A stretch of DNA of 64,000 bases, taken from Planctomycetota bacterium. GTDB lineage: Bacteria; Planctomycetota; UBA1135; UBA2386. The notes under the pieces were generated by a model that was not told the origin of the DNA, searched no databases, and saw only the letters and a program-made list of their open reading frames with translations. The stretch lies in assembly GCA_014192625.1 (NCBI GenBank), contig BJHM01000004.1:112384-176383 (forward strand), read 5' to 3'. How positions within the stretch are numbered: position 1 is the first letter of the stretch; the number at the start of each line of letters is the position of its first letter. The position numbers and the translations under genes were made by a program. Shown here in pieces: positions 46,681-54,956 of the stretch.

Positions 46681-47202
46681 ATGACCCGCGCTGTCCTGCT
46701 GCTGGTTGGCGACGAGTACGAAGACCTCGAATTGCAGTATCCAAAGCTGCGTTTGCGCGAAGCGGGCTACGTGCCCGTGGTCGCGGGCCAAGTAAAAGGG
46801 CACTCCTATCGCGGCAAGTATGGCTACCCGTGCCACAGTGATCGCGCGATCGGGGACTGCGATGCGAACGCATTCGAAGGCATTCTGCTGCCCGGCGGTT
46901 GGATGCCCGACAAGTTGCGCCGCGATGCCAGCGTGCTGGCGCTGGTGCGCGCGTTCGATCAGCAGAAGAAACTGCTCGCCAGCATTTGTCACGGACCGTG
47001 GATCGCGATCTCCGCCAACGTGGTGCGCGGCGTGCGCTACACCGGCTCGCTCGGCATCCGCGACGACCTGATCAATGCCGGCGCATTGTGGCACGATGCG
47101 GCAGTAGTGATCGACGGACACCATGTGTCGAGCCGCAAGCCTGACGACCTGCCGGAGTTCACTGCGGCGATGCTGCAGGTGCTCGATTTGCAGATCCACT
47201 GA
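46681..47202 (+). CDS. DJ-1/PfpI family protein
   Basis: A 173-residue class I glutamine-amidotransferase-like protein. It has the nucleophile elbow C102 in 'A-S-I-C-H-G-P-W' and 'G-I-L-L-P-G-G-W' near residue 68. Members act as deglycases, chaperones or proteases; which applies here cannot be told. Its TGA and the mutY ATG overlap by one base (TGATG), so translation is coupled. DJ-1-type repair of glycated bases or proteins next to a DNA repair glycosylase is a plausible link (inference). Confidence 0.88.
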   Translation: MTRAVLLLVGDEYEDLELQYPKLRLREAGYVPVVAGQVKGHSYRGKYGYPCHSDRAIGDCDANAFEGILLPGGWMPDKLRRDASVLALVRAFDQQKKLLASICHGPWIAISANVVRGVRYTGSLGIRDDLINAGALWHDAAVVIDGHHVSSRKPDDLPEFTAAMLQVLDLQIH

Positions 47203-48260
47203 TGACGTCGCGGCCGTCATTCGCCGAGCGGTTGCTCGCTTGGTATGACGAAAGTCACCGCGATCTGCCGTGGCGGCGATCGCGCGACCCTTGGGCGATC
47301 TGGGTCAGCGAAGTGATGCTGCAACAAACCCGCGTCGAGGCCGTGCGCGAAAGCTACGCACGCTTTCTTGAGCGGTTTCAGCAGCCCGCTGACTTTGCCT
47401 GTGCAAGTGATGATGAATTGCACGCCGCTTGGCGCGGGCTTGGCTACTACCGACGCGCTCGACTGCTGCGCGACGGTGCGCGCGCGGTCGTCCTGCTGCA
47501 CGGCGGCAACGTGCCGACCGACGCGGAACAACTCGGCGAGTTGCCTGGCATCGGTGCCTACACGCGCGGCGCCGTCGGGTCGATCGCGTTCGGCCTGCCG
47601 CTTACCGCGGTCGATGGCAACGTCGAGCGCGTTGCTGCGCGGCATCGCGCATTGCGCACCGACATCAAGAAAAAGCCAGCGCAGGTACAAGTGCGCGCAA
47701 TCGCCGAACAGTGGCTCGATCGCGCGCGGCCCGGCGACTTCAATCAGGCCCTGATGGAACTCGGCGCGATGGTGTGCACGCCGCGCTCGCCGCGCTGCGG
47801 GCAGTGTCCGGTGGCCGGCGATTGCCGAGCGCGACGACTCCGCATAGCAGCCGAGTTGCCGGTGCGCGGCGAGCGGCACGCAATGACTCTGGTGCAGGCC
47901 CGCGCCGTCATCGTTGCCGTGCGCGGTGGCGTGCTTGCACAGCGCGTGCCCGAAGGCGAACCCAACGCCGGCCAACTCGAACTGCCAAGCCCTGGGGCTT
48001 TGTGTTCGGTCGACCTCGAAGACCTCCCCAAACTGCTGCATGACCGCTGCGGGATCCACTTCGCCATCGGTTTGCCACTCGCAACCGTGCGGCACGCGAT
48101 CACCCACCACCGCATCACGCTGGTAGCGCACGCAGCAGAAGCAATGGGCCGCGGCAGCCTGCAGGCACACCTGCCCGACGATCCGGAAGTGCCATGGACC
48201 ACGCTCGCTCGCAAGGTGTTCGCCAAACTGAACAACACAAGACCAGACTTCGGAGCGTGA
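47202..48260 (+). CDS. mutY: A/G-specific adenine DNA glycosylase
   Basis: The 352-residue MutY removes adenine mispaired with 8-oxoguanine. Catalytic E37 lies in WVSEVMLQQTRV and D138 in 'A-V-D-G-N-V-E-R-V'. The helix-hairpin-helix is 'L-P-G-I-G-A-Y-T' (114-121). The 4Fe-4S cluster ligands are C192-x6-C199-x2-C202-x5-C208, the same positions as in the E. coli enzyme. The C-terminal part has a NUDIX-like recognition fold for 8-oxoG. It is translationally coupled to the PfpI gene upstream. Confidence 0.95.
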   Translation: MTSRPSFAERLLAWYDESHRDLPWRRSRDPWAIWVSEVMLQQTRVEAVRESYARFLERFQQPADFACASDDELHAAWRGLGYYRRARLLRDGARAVVLLHGGNVPTDAEQLGELPGIGAYTRGAVGSIAFGLPLTAVDGNVERVAARHRALRTDIKKKPAQVQVRAIAEQWLDRARPGDFNQALMELGAMVCTPRSPRCGQCPVAGDCRARRLRIAAELPVRGERHAMTLVQARAVIVAVRGGVLAQRVPEGEPNAGQLELPSPGALCSVDLEDLPKLLHDRCGIHFAIGLPLATVRHAITHHRITLVAHAAEAMGRGSLQAHLPDDPEVPWTTLARKVFAKLNNTRPDFGA

Positions 48261-48293
48261 CGCGCACACCCCGCAGTCGGTATCCTTCTCCAC

Positions 48294-49067
48294 ATGGGTT
48301 TGATGTCAGGCAAGCGAGTCGTGATCTTCGGTGTCGCCAACAAGCGTTCGATCGCCTGGGGAATCGCTCAGGCCATTCTGCGCGAGGGCGGGCAACTGGC
48401 GTTGAACTATCAGAATGACCGCATGGAGGAGTCCGTTCGCAAACTGGCGGCGGACTTGCCCAGCGACACATTCCTGGCGCCATGCGACGTGACCGTCGAA
48501 GGTGACATCCAAAAGTTCTTCACCAAACTCGGCGCCGACTTCGGCCCAATCGACGGCCTCGTGCACTCGATCGCCTTCGCCAAGCGCGAAGAACTCGGCG
48601 GTCAGTTCATCGACACCTCATGGGATGGCTATCAACTGGCCCAGCACGTGTCCGCGTGGTCCTTGATCGGGCTCGCCAAGGGCGCCATGCCGCTGATGGA
48701 AGGGCGCGATGGGTCGATCGTCTGCCTGAGTTACTACGGCGCCGAGAAAGTCGTCACCAACTACAACGTGATGGGTGTCGCCAAGGCTGCGCTTGAAGCG
48801 AGCACGCGCTACCTCGCAAACGACATCGGCCCGCGCGGCATCCGCGTGAATGCGATCTCGGCGGGTCCGATCAAGACCGTTTCGGCGATGGGTGTCGCAG
48901 ACTTCGGCACGCTGCTCGAAACCATGGCGCAAAAGGCGCCGCTGCGCCGCAACATTGACCAAGGCGACGTCGGCAACACAGCCGCGTTCCTGTTGTCCGA
49001 TCTTGCCCGCGGCATCACCGGCCAGACGATCTACGTCGACGCTGGCTACAGCATCATGGGCATGTAA
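48294..49067 (+). CDS. fabI: Enoyl-ACP reductase
   Basis: A 257-residue short-chain dehydrogenase-like enzyme that reduces enoyl-ACP in fatty-acid synthesis with NADH. The nucleotide loop is 'G-V-A-N-K-R-S-I-A-W-G' (13-23). Catalytic residues are Y157 and K164 (Y-x6-K), with Tyr147-Tyr148 nearby. The C-terminus is typical. Start is ATG 48294. It converges with the TPR lipoprotein gene seven bases downstream. Confidence 0.95.
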   Translation: MGLMSGKRVVIFGVANKRSIAWGIAQAILREGGQLALNYQNDRMEESVRKLAADLPSDTFLAPCDVTVEGDIQKFFTKLGADFGPIDGLVHSIAFAKREELGGQFIDTSWDGYQLAQHVSAWSLIGLAKGAMPLMEGRDGSIVCLSYYGAEKVVTNYNVMGVAKAALEASTRYLANDIGPRGIRVNAISAGPIKTVSAMGVADFGTLLETMAQKAPLRRNIDQGDVGNTAAFLLSDLARGITGQTIYVDAGYSIMGM

Positions 49068-49074
49068 CGCGCGG

Positions 49075-50178
49075 TCAGTTCTTCAGGCGCGCTTCGATGC
49101 TCTTGCGCTCGCCGGACTTGAGCCCGCCGTGGGCTGCGTCGATCAAAAGCGCGCGCCGATAAAGATCCTTCGCCACCTCCTGGTCCGGCAACTCCGGCGA
49201 ACTCAAAAGTAACGCCGCAAGATTTAGCAGCGCGGCGAGATGTTCTGGCTCGGCCTTCAGTGCAGACTCGTATGCAGCACGCGCCCCGGTTGCCTGATGC
49301 TGCTCACGGATCACCGCCAAGCGAAACAACGGCTCACCCGACTGGGGGAAACGCGCGGCCGCCGCAGAGCAGGCCTGGTTGGCAGCATCGAGAAACTTTG
49401 TCAGGTCATCACTCTTGCCCGCTTGTTCGGCAAGCTCGGCAGCGCGCACATATGCGGCGATCACCGCGCAGTGCGCGGCCAGATCATTGGGGGCAAGTTC
49501 GGCACTCCGCGCAAATGCTCTAGCCGCCGAGGCCGCCAACACCGGCGTATCAGCGATCACCAGCAAGTTCGCGCCAAACCGGAACTGCACCGCAGCATCC
49601 TCTGGCTTGCGCTGGGCGAGTTGTGCTAGCCAGCGATTGGCACGCCGTTCTTCGCCGAGTTCGTAACACCAATTTGCAGTGGCTTCGACCAGCGCGGTGT
49701 ATTCGGCATCCATGCTCCTCGCCTGCAGCAAAAGACCCGCTTCGCCAGCAGCGGCGGCGGCCGACAGATGCCCGGCTTGTGCAAGACAGCGCGCGCGCAA
49801 CAAGGCAACCACTGGGTCGAGCGGTGAGATCCGGACCGCGGCTAGCGTTTCGCCATCTGCCCGCTGACTCAACGCGAGGTCGGGCGGCTTTGATCGCTGC
49901 GATTCATACATCAACGCAACGCCAAGCACCGCACGCGCACGCGCCGCGGCCGGATCGACCGAAAGCGCCGTCTCAGCAATTTGTCGAGCGCGTTCATGCT
50001 GACCTTCGGCCAGCGCCGCCTCTGCCGCCAGTTCCATTTGTTTGAGCGCGCTGCGCTCTAAGTCAGTCAGGCTCGCGGCCGGATACTCGCGCAGAGCGAT
50101 TTCCTCGGAACTAGGCGCCACCCCCGCGCACGCACCAAGGGTGAACAAAACGGCAAGGGAACAGAGCACACGCAGCAT
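49075..50178 (-). CDS. TPR-repeat lipoprotein
   Basis: A 367-residue lipoprotein. MLRVLCSLAVLFTLGAC is a signal peptide with lipobox LGAC. The rest is alpha-helical with tetratricopeptide-like pairs of helices, for example 'A-L-A-E-G-Q-H-E-R-A-R-Q-I-A-E-T-A-L-S', 'A-R-S-A-E-L-A-P-N-D' and 'A-L-K-A-E-P-E-H-L-A-A-L-L-N-L-A' with the usual Ala, Gly and Pro positions. It probably holds together envelope complexes. The start could also be ATG 50190. The long open frame that continues left of it is antisense to the gene at 50230. The two genes diverge. Confidence 0.72.
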   Translation of the reverse strand: MLRVLCSLAVLFTLGACAGVAPSSEEIALREYPAASLTDLERSALKQMELAAEAALAEGQHERARQIAETALSVDPAAARARAVLGVALMYESQRSKPPDLALSQRADGETLAAVRISPLDPVVALLRARCLAQAGHLSAAAAAGEAGLLLQARSMDAEYTALVEATANWCYELGEERRANRWLAQLAQRKPEDAAVQFRFGANLLVIADTPVLAASAARAFARSAELAPNDLAAHCAVIAAYVRAAELAEQAGKSDDLTKFLDAANQACSAAAARFPQSGEPLFRLAVIREQHQATGARAAYESALKAEPEHLAALLNLAALLLSSPELPDQEVAKDLYRRALLIDAAHGGLKSGERKSIEARLKN

Positions 50179-50229
50179 GGTGTGAATCATGATCTGGCTG
50201 ACGATTGCGGCAAGGCTACGCTTTCGCGT

Positions 50230-51153
50230 ATGGCTCGAATCGCTGCCGACATCACCTGGCTGATCGGATCTACGCCACTGGTCGAACTGCACCGACTGGC
50301 GCCCACGGGTGCCCGCCTCGTCGCCAAGCTCGAATCGTTCAATCCGAGCGGCAGCAATAAGGATCGCACCGCTCTCGGCATGATCCAGCACGCCGAACTG
50401 CATGGCTCCCTCAAACCAGCTGGCACCATCATCGAATGCACCAGCGGCGATCTTGGCTTGGCAATCGCCATGGTGGGCCGTCGCCGCGGCTACCGCGTCA
50501 TCCTGACGATGCCGGAAAATGCGACGGTGTTGCGGCCAACTTTGCTGCGTGCGCTCGGTGCTGAACTGGTGCTGACAAAGGCCGCCGATGGCATGCGTGG
50601 CGCAATGGCGCACGCCGAAGAACTGGTCCGCAAAACGGAGGGAGCAATCTGCCTGCAAGCCTTCAGCAACCGCGCCAACGCGAAGATTCACGGAGAGACC
50701 ACCGCGCATGAGATCTGGCAAGATACCGATGGTGCGGTGCGCGCCATCGTCGTCCCGATCGGCACGGGCGGAACCGCCGCCGGCTGCGCTGCGGTGCTGC
50801 GCGAACGCGGCGTCCGCATCATTGGCGTCGAGCCGAGCACGAGTGCCGTGCTGAGCGGCCAAAACGCTGGCAGCCACGACATTCCTGGACTTGGCGCGGG
50901 CTTCATACCTGGACTCCTGGGCCACAAAGTGCTCGATGAAGTCGTGCGCGTGACGGACGTCGAGGCCAACGTTAGCGTGCAAGACCTGGCACGCACAGAA
51001 TCGATCCTTGTCGGACCCGCCAGCGGTGCTGTGTTGCATGCCGCAAGGCACGTTGCGCAGCGGCCCGAGTATCAAGGCCAGCTCATAATCGCAGTTCTGC
51101 CGGATTCCGGCGAGCGGTTCTGCGACCACCGCGCCTATCGTCAGGAGGAATAG
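50230..51153 (+). CDS. Cysteine-synthase-like PLP enzyme
   Basis: A 307-residue PLP enzyme of the cysteine synthase/cystathionine beta-synthase group. The PLP lysine is K44 in 'S-F-N-P-S-G-S-N-K-D-R'. The phosphate loop 'G-T-G-G-T-A-A-G' is near residue 178 and 'P-D-S-G-E-R-F' near 294. The substrate loop, T-S-G-N-T-G in cysteine synthases, reads T-S-G-D-L-G (71-76), so substrate range may differ. Start ATG 50230; a GTG at 50182 adds an unusual N-terminus. Its TAG overlaps the GTG start of moxR. Confidence 0.82.
   Translation: MARIAADITWLIGSTPLVELHRLAPTGARLVAKLESFNPSGSNKDRTALGMIQHAELHGSLKPAGTIIECTSGDLGLAIAMVGRRRGYRVILTMPENATVLRPTLLRALGAELVLTKAADGMRGAMAHAEELVRKTEGAICLQAFSNRANAKIHGETTAHEIWQDTDGAVRAIVVPIGTGGTAAGCAAVLRERGVRIIGVEPSTSAVLSGQNAGSHDIPGLGAGFIPGLLGHKVLDEVVRVTDVEANVSVQDLARTESILVGPASGAVLHAARHVAQRPEYQGQLIIAVLPDSGERFCDHRAYRQEE
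51143..51148 (+). promoter_or_regulatory. Ribosome binding site for moxR
   Basis: AGGAGG sits four bases before GTG 51153. This spacing is short but the only good site, and it lies inside the end of the upstream gene. Confidence 0.5.
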
Positions 51154-52184
51154 TGGACGCGAAGATGGAATTGACGAAACCTATGGACGGCAGTCAGCAG
51201 AAAGAACGGGCAACAGCTCTCACCAGCAAAGTGTTCGCATTGCGCGCGGCACTCAACGCCCAAGTTCTCGGTCAAGAATTACTGATCGAACAACTGCTGG
51301 TCGGCATCCTAGCCGGTGGCCACATGCTCCTCGAAGGCCTGCCCGGCCTCGGCAAAACCCTGCTCGTTCGCGTGCTGAGCCGCGGACTCGGCCTCGACTT
51401 CTCGCGCATCCAGTTCACCCCGGATCTGATGCCTGCCGACGTGACTGGCACGCTCGTCATCGACGAGCAAGAAGGCAAGCGCGCGTTCCGCTTTCATAAG
51501 GGACCGGTGTTTGGTGGGCTGGTGCTTGCTGACGAGATCAACCGCGCGACACCAAAGACTCAGTCGTCCCTGCTCGAAGCGATGCAGGAGGGCACGGTCA
51601 CCGTGGCCGGTGAGTCGCACCCGCTGCCAATACCCTTCCATGTGATCGCGACTCAAAACCCGATCGAACTGGAAGGCACCTACCCGCTGCCCGAAGCACA
51701 GCTTGATCGGTTCCTCTATAAGCTCGAGGTCAAGACGCCGCCCATCGAGGCGATGGTGCAGATCCTTTCGGGCACGACGCGCAGTGGCACCGAGACGAGC
51801 CGGACCCTCGTGACGGCGATCGAATTGCGCGAATTGCAAATGATGGTGCGCGAGGTGCTTTGCGGCTCACATCTGGTGCGTTTCGTGGCGGAAATCTTGG
51901 CCGAAACGCACCCCCAGTCTGAGCACGCCTCAAGCCGCACCAAACGCTTCGTCCGGTTTGGCGCAAGTGCGCGCGCTGGCCAGGCGATCATCCTCGGCGG
52001 CAAGGCGCGCGCCCTGCTGGCTGGTCGCCCGGCGGTCACTCGCGCAGACTTGGACGCGTGTTTGTTGCCTTCGCTACGTCACCGCGTGCTAGTTGGCTAT
52101 GAAGCCGAGGCGGCGGGTGTAACCGCGCAAGATCTTATCAAAGAGTGGGTTGTGGCTGCTGATGGCCGAGCCTTAGGAGCCTGA
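51153..52184 (+). CDS. MoxR-family AAA+ ATPase
   Basis: A 343-residue AAA+ ATPase of the MoxR group, which acts as a chaperone for metal-containing or von Willebrand factor A proteins. Walker A is 'G-L-P-G-L-G-K-T' (62-69), Walker B 'L-V-L-A-D-E' (123-128), followed by 'N-R-A-T-P-K-T-Q-S-S-L-L-E-A-M' and 'A-T-Q-N-P' sensor segments. MoxR genes are usually followed by DUF58 and VWA genes; none is seen here, so the client is unknown. Start GTG 51153, overlapping the upstream stop. Confidence 0.88.
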   Translation: MDAKMELTKPMDGSQQKERATALTSKVFALRAALNAQVLGQELLIEQLLVGILAGGHMLLEGLPGLGKTLLVRVLSRGLGLDFSRIQFTPDLMPADVTGTLVIDEQEGKRAFRFHKGPVFGGLVLADEINRATPKTQSSLLEAMQEGTVTVAGESHPLPIPFHVIATQNPIELEGTYPLPEAQLDRFLYKLEVKTPPIEAMVQILSGTTRSGTETSRTLVTAIELRELQMMVREVLCGSHLVRFVAEILAETHPQSEHASSRTKRFVRFGASARAGQAIILGGKARALLAGRPAVTRADLDACLLPSLRHRVLVGYEAEAAGVTAQDLIKEWVVAADGRALGA

Positions 52185-52488
52185 TCGGGGCCGATAGCGG
52201 CCGCCGCAATGCCACTCGGCACCGGCCCAGTCTGCCAAAGAAAAAAACGACTCGGCAGGAAGCATCCGCTCCCACGCTCGTTCACTGCAGGCGCGAGGAA
52301 CAAACCCACCGCCGTAGGCATTTTGGGGTTTGCAAGGAACCAGAACGGCACGAAGGCAAGTTGCGAGCGGCGGTGGCGCAGGGGCCGGCGATCTGAGGAG
52401 AGGGTCGCTGGCCTGCTTTTTCCTATACCGTGCACCGCCTTCGCCGTCTGCCCACAAGCTTGCGCCATCGAACTGGCACCGACCCACG
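52185..52488 (+). other. Intergenic stretch before frataxin, nothing recognised
   Basis: A 304-base gap between moxR and cyaY. An open frame on the minus strand (52173-52796) covers it but is antisense to cyaY in its other half and has no ribosome binding site. I see no repeats, tRNA or clear promoter. Confidence 0.45.
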
Positions 52489-52830
52489 ATGACCGTTTCA
52501 GACCAAGACCGCATTTTTATCCACCGCACCGACGCACTGGTAAACGCCCTCGTAGCCCGCTTCGACGAATGCGATCCAGACGAGTTGGAGGCGGAACTGT
52601 CACAGGGCGTGCTGAAGCTGACGTTTGGCGATGGGGCGCGCTGCATCCTCAACCGCCAATCTGCGGCCCAACAGATGTGGCTCGCGGAGGGCGCGACCGC
52701 TTGGCACTTCACATTTGATGCTGCCGCAGCGCAGTGGCTCGACACCAAGGGGCGCGGCTCACTCGGCAAAGTCCTCACCACAATCGTCGAGCGCAAACTC
52801 AGACGGCCTTTCCCGCTGGCACTGGCCTGA
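52489..52830 (+). CDS. cyaY: Frataxin-like iron donor protein
   Basis: A 113-residue protein of the frataxin family, which binds iron and regulates Fe-S cluster assembly on the IscS/IscU complex. The acidic first helix region (D8, D15, E27, D29, D31, E32, E34) and the beta-sheet core 'L-K-L-T-F-G-D-G-A-R-C-I-L-N-R-Q' (42-57), then 'Q-M-W-L-A' (62-66), match CyaY. Start ATG 52489. Outside Proteobacteria CyaY is not common, so transfer is possible (family knowledge; not tested). No isc genes are in the window. Confidence 0.85.
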   Translation: MTVSDQDRIFIHRTDALVNALVARFDECDPDELEAELSQGVLKLTFGDGARCILNRQSAAQQMWLAEGATAWHFTFDAAAAQWLDTKGRGSLGKVLTTIVERKLRRPFPLALA

Positions 52831-52865
52831 GCCGCAAATGATCTTTGCGCAGGTGGCCTGCGACT

Positions 52866-54230
52866 TCAGGTCGACGACTTCGCCGCAGCAGTCGCTAGCG
52901 GAATCGCCAGCGGAAACGTCAGCACGAACTCACTGCCAAGGCCAACACCGCTATTGAGCTTGATGCGGCCATTGCTCGACCGCACGAAGCGATCCACCGC
53001 GGCCAAGCCAAGGCCAGTGCCCTGCCCAACCGGTTTGGTAGTGAAGTATGGGTCGAAGATCAAATCGCGGATTTCCTCGGCAATGCCGCCGCCGGTATCG
53101 GTGATGGCGAGGCTCGCTTCCTCGCCCGTGATCGCAGTGCGCAACGTGATCGACCCACCTTCCGGCATCGCGTGGCGAGCATTGATCACGAGGTTCCAGA
53201 GCGCATGTTCAAGGCCGCGCGGATTGATCTGCACCGACAACTCCCGGCCACACGAGTCCAAAGTCAGCGTGATGTTCGAGGGCATGATGCGCGCCGCGCG
53301 CTCGTGGAAGATGCGCAGTTCAGCATCGAGGTCGCGCAAACTCGGCGCACCATCATCTGGGTGCGCCAACGACATCAACTGGTCTAGCAGTGGTCGCGCG
53401 TTGCTCAGTTCATCGGTGAGCAGCGCAAGCCGTCGCACACGGTCCGCATCATCGCCCAACGCGCCAAGCGAGGCGTGTCCTAGCATCACCTGAAATGCAT
53501 TGCGCAGTTGATGCGTGACCATGCCAGCGAGATCGCCAACAGTCTCCACGCGCATCGCATGGCGCAGCAACCGTTCGCGATGACGCAGTGCTCGTTGGGC
53601 TTCCTGTTGCAGGCTGCGCTGCATCTCCAAAAGCAGCAAAGCACTGTGCAAAAGGTGGTGCGCGACGAGGCCCGCTAACGCCGAGGCGAGCGTCACCGAA
53701 GCGAGGCTCACGCTGTGCTGCCATACGAACAGATGCGATTCACCTTGCGGCGGCGACACGAGCGGCACGCTCAGTAGCGCCACCACACCGAACAGAGTCA
53801 GCGTCAGGCCCGCTATACCACCGAGGCAGCAGGTGGCAACGAGGGCCAAGACCGGCTGCAAATACCAAGTCGTGCAGAACACGCCGCGCCCCCAAGTGAC
53901 GAGCACGGAGATCAAGTAGATCGAAATGAACAGCGCGATCGCGGCGGGCTTTATGCGGTTACGCCGCGCCAACCACCACGTCAGCGTGCAGCCCGGCACC
54001 ATCACAAACGCTGGCAGCGCCGAAGCCCCCGGTAGTTCGGCACGCCAAAAGCCGATCGGCCACCACCAAGCAAGCGCAAAACAGCCATAGCAGAAACCGG
54101 ACACGGAAAGCACGAGTCCGACCCAGCGCAGTGCGGATGTGAGCCCCGACAGCAACGGCAGTCGCGTCGCTGAGAAGAAGTTGAACAACGATTCTTGAGT
54201 GAGTTCTACCTGCGGCCGCACACGGCGCAT
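52866..54230 (-). CDS. Membrane sensor histidine kinase
   Basis: A 454-residue kinase. About six hydrophobic segments span residues 35-195. The dimerisation helix has H240 in 'D-L-A-G-M-V-T-H-Q-L-R-N-A-F', where most kinases have H-E/D-L/I-x-N. The ATPase part has 'N-L-V-I-N-A-R-H-A-M' (N-box), 'I-T-D-T-G-G-G-I' (G1), 'F-D-P-Y-F-T-T-K' (F) and 'G-Q-G-T-G-L-G-L' (G2). It is the last gene of a likely three-gene unit starting with the AAA+ regulator at 56306. The stimulus is unknown. Confidence 0.85.
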   Translation of the reverse strand: MRRVRPQVELTQESLFNFFSATRLPLLSGLTSALRWVGLVLSVSGFCYGCFALAWWWPIGFWRAELPGASALPAFVMVPGCTLTWWLARRNRIKPAAIALFISIYLISVLVTWGRGVFCTTWYLQPVLALVATCCLGGIAGLTLTLFGVVALLSVPLVSPPQGESHLFVWQHSVSLASVTLASALAGLVAHHLLHSALLLLEMQRSLQQEAQRALRHRERLLRHAMRVETVGDLAGMVTHQLRNAFQVMLGHASLGALGDDADRVRRLALLTDELSNARPLLDQLMSLAHPDDGAPSLRDLDAELRIFHERAARIMPSNITLTLDSCGRELSVQINPRGLEHALWNLVINARHAMPEGGSITLRTAITGEEASLAITDTGGGIAEEIRDLIFDPYFTTKPVGQGTGLGLAAVDRFVRSSNGRIKLNSGVGLGSEFVLTFPLAIPLATAAAKSST

Positions 54231-54276
54231 CTTACCTAGCGCTAATCACCCTGCCATCGCGGTGCACAACCTCTCC

Positions 54277-54912
54277 TCATGGCCGCAGCGCAGGCTCGAT
54301 TGGCGACACTTCGACTCGCACCTCCGTGCCCAGCATCGGATGACGAAACTGCAGACGCCATGAATGCAGCATTGGCCGCGGGAAACTCTCGCCCGGGCGC
54401 GCCCGAAAACCGTATTTTCGATCCCCGGCAAGCGGGCAGCCAAGAGCTTTCATGTGTGCCCGAATCTGATTGCGACGGCCGGTCTCCAATTGACAGTGCA
54501 CCAGACTCATCCGGCCACGCCGCGCCAAGATTGCGTAGCGCGTGATTGCCGTGCGGCCACCGCGCTGCACCACGTGCACCACATCGCCGCTCTCGTCGAG
54601 TTGGGATTTGATGATGCCCGCAGACGGCGATGGTGTGCCGCTCACTAAGGCAAGGTAGGAACGCTGCACCAAGTGCTCGCGAAACAGCGGCTCCATTGCC
54701 ACGCGCGCGGCATCCGTGCGAGCCACCACGATCGCACCCGTCGTCCCCTCATCGATCCGATGCACTGCAAGAACCGGATACCCAAGCTCAGCAGCAAGGC
54801 GATCAAGCAGCGTCGGGCCGGACTTCTGATCCGCAGGCACTACCAGTAGACCAGCGGGCTTGTCCACGACCAGCAGATGGTCGTCCTCGTGCAAAATCCT
54901 GATACGCATCAT
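54277..54912 (-). CDS. RluA-family RNA pseudouridine synthase
   Basis: A 211-residue pseudouridine synthase. The catalytic aspartate is D54 in 'V-H-R-I-D-E-G-T-T-G' (family H-R-L-D-x-x-T-S-G). The C-terminal 'Q-L-E-T-G-R-R-N-Q-I-R-A-H' is also typical, as is 'L-H-S-W-R-L' for the end of the fold. There is no S4 domain. It lies between the regulator and kinase genes with gaps of 44 and 46 bases, so the three probably form one transcript. The target RNA is unknown. Confidence 0.88.
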   Translation of the reverse strand: MMRIRILHEDDHLLVVDKPAGLLVVPADQKSGPTLLDRLAAELGYPVLAVHRIDEGTTGAIVVARTDAARVAMEPLFREHLVQRSYLALVSGTPSPSAGIIKSQLDESGDVVHVVQRGGRTAITRYAILARRGRMSLVHCQLETGRRNQIRAHMKALGCPLAGDRKYGFRARPGESFPRPMLHSWRLQFRHPMLGTEVRVEVSPIEPALRP

Positions 54913-54956
54913 GAACGGACAGACGATAGCGCCTGCCCGCTAATGCGCAGCCACCC

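Noticed and set aside
47217..48293. 358-codon minus frame over mutY
   Set aside because: Antisense to mutY, whose catalytic and iron-sulfur residues are complete.
50179..51129. Left extension of the TPR lipoprotein frame by about 300 codons
   Set aside because: The extension is antisense to the cysteine-synthase-like gene, and the signal peptide with lipobox starts only at 50178.
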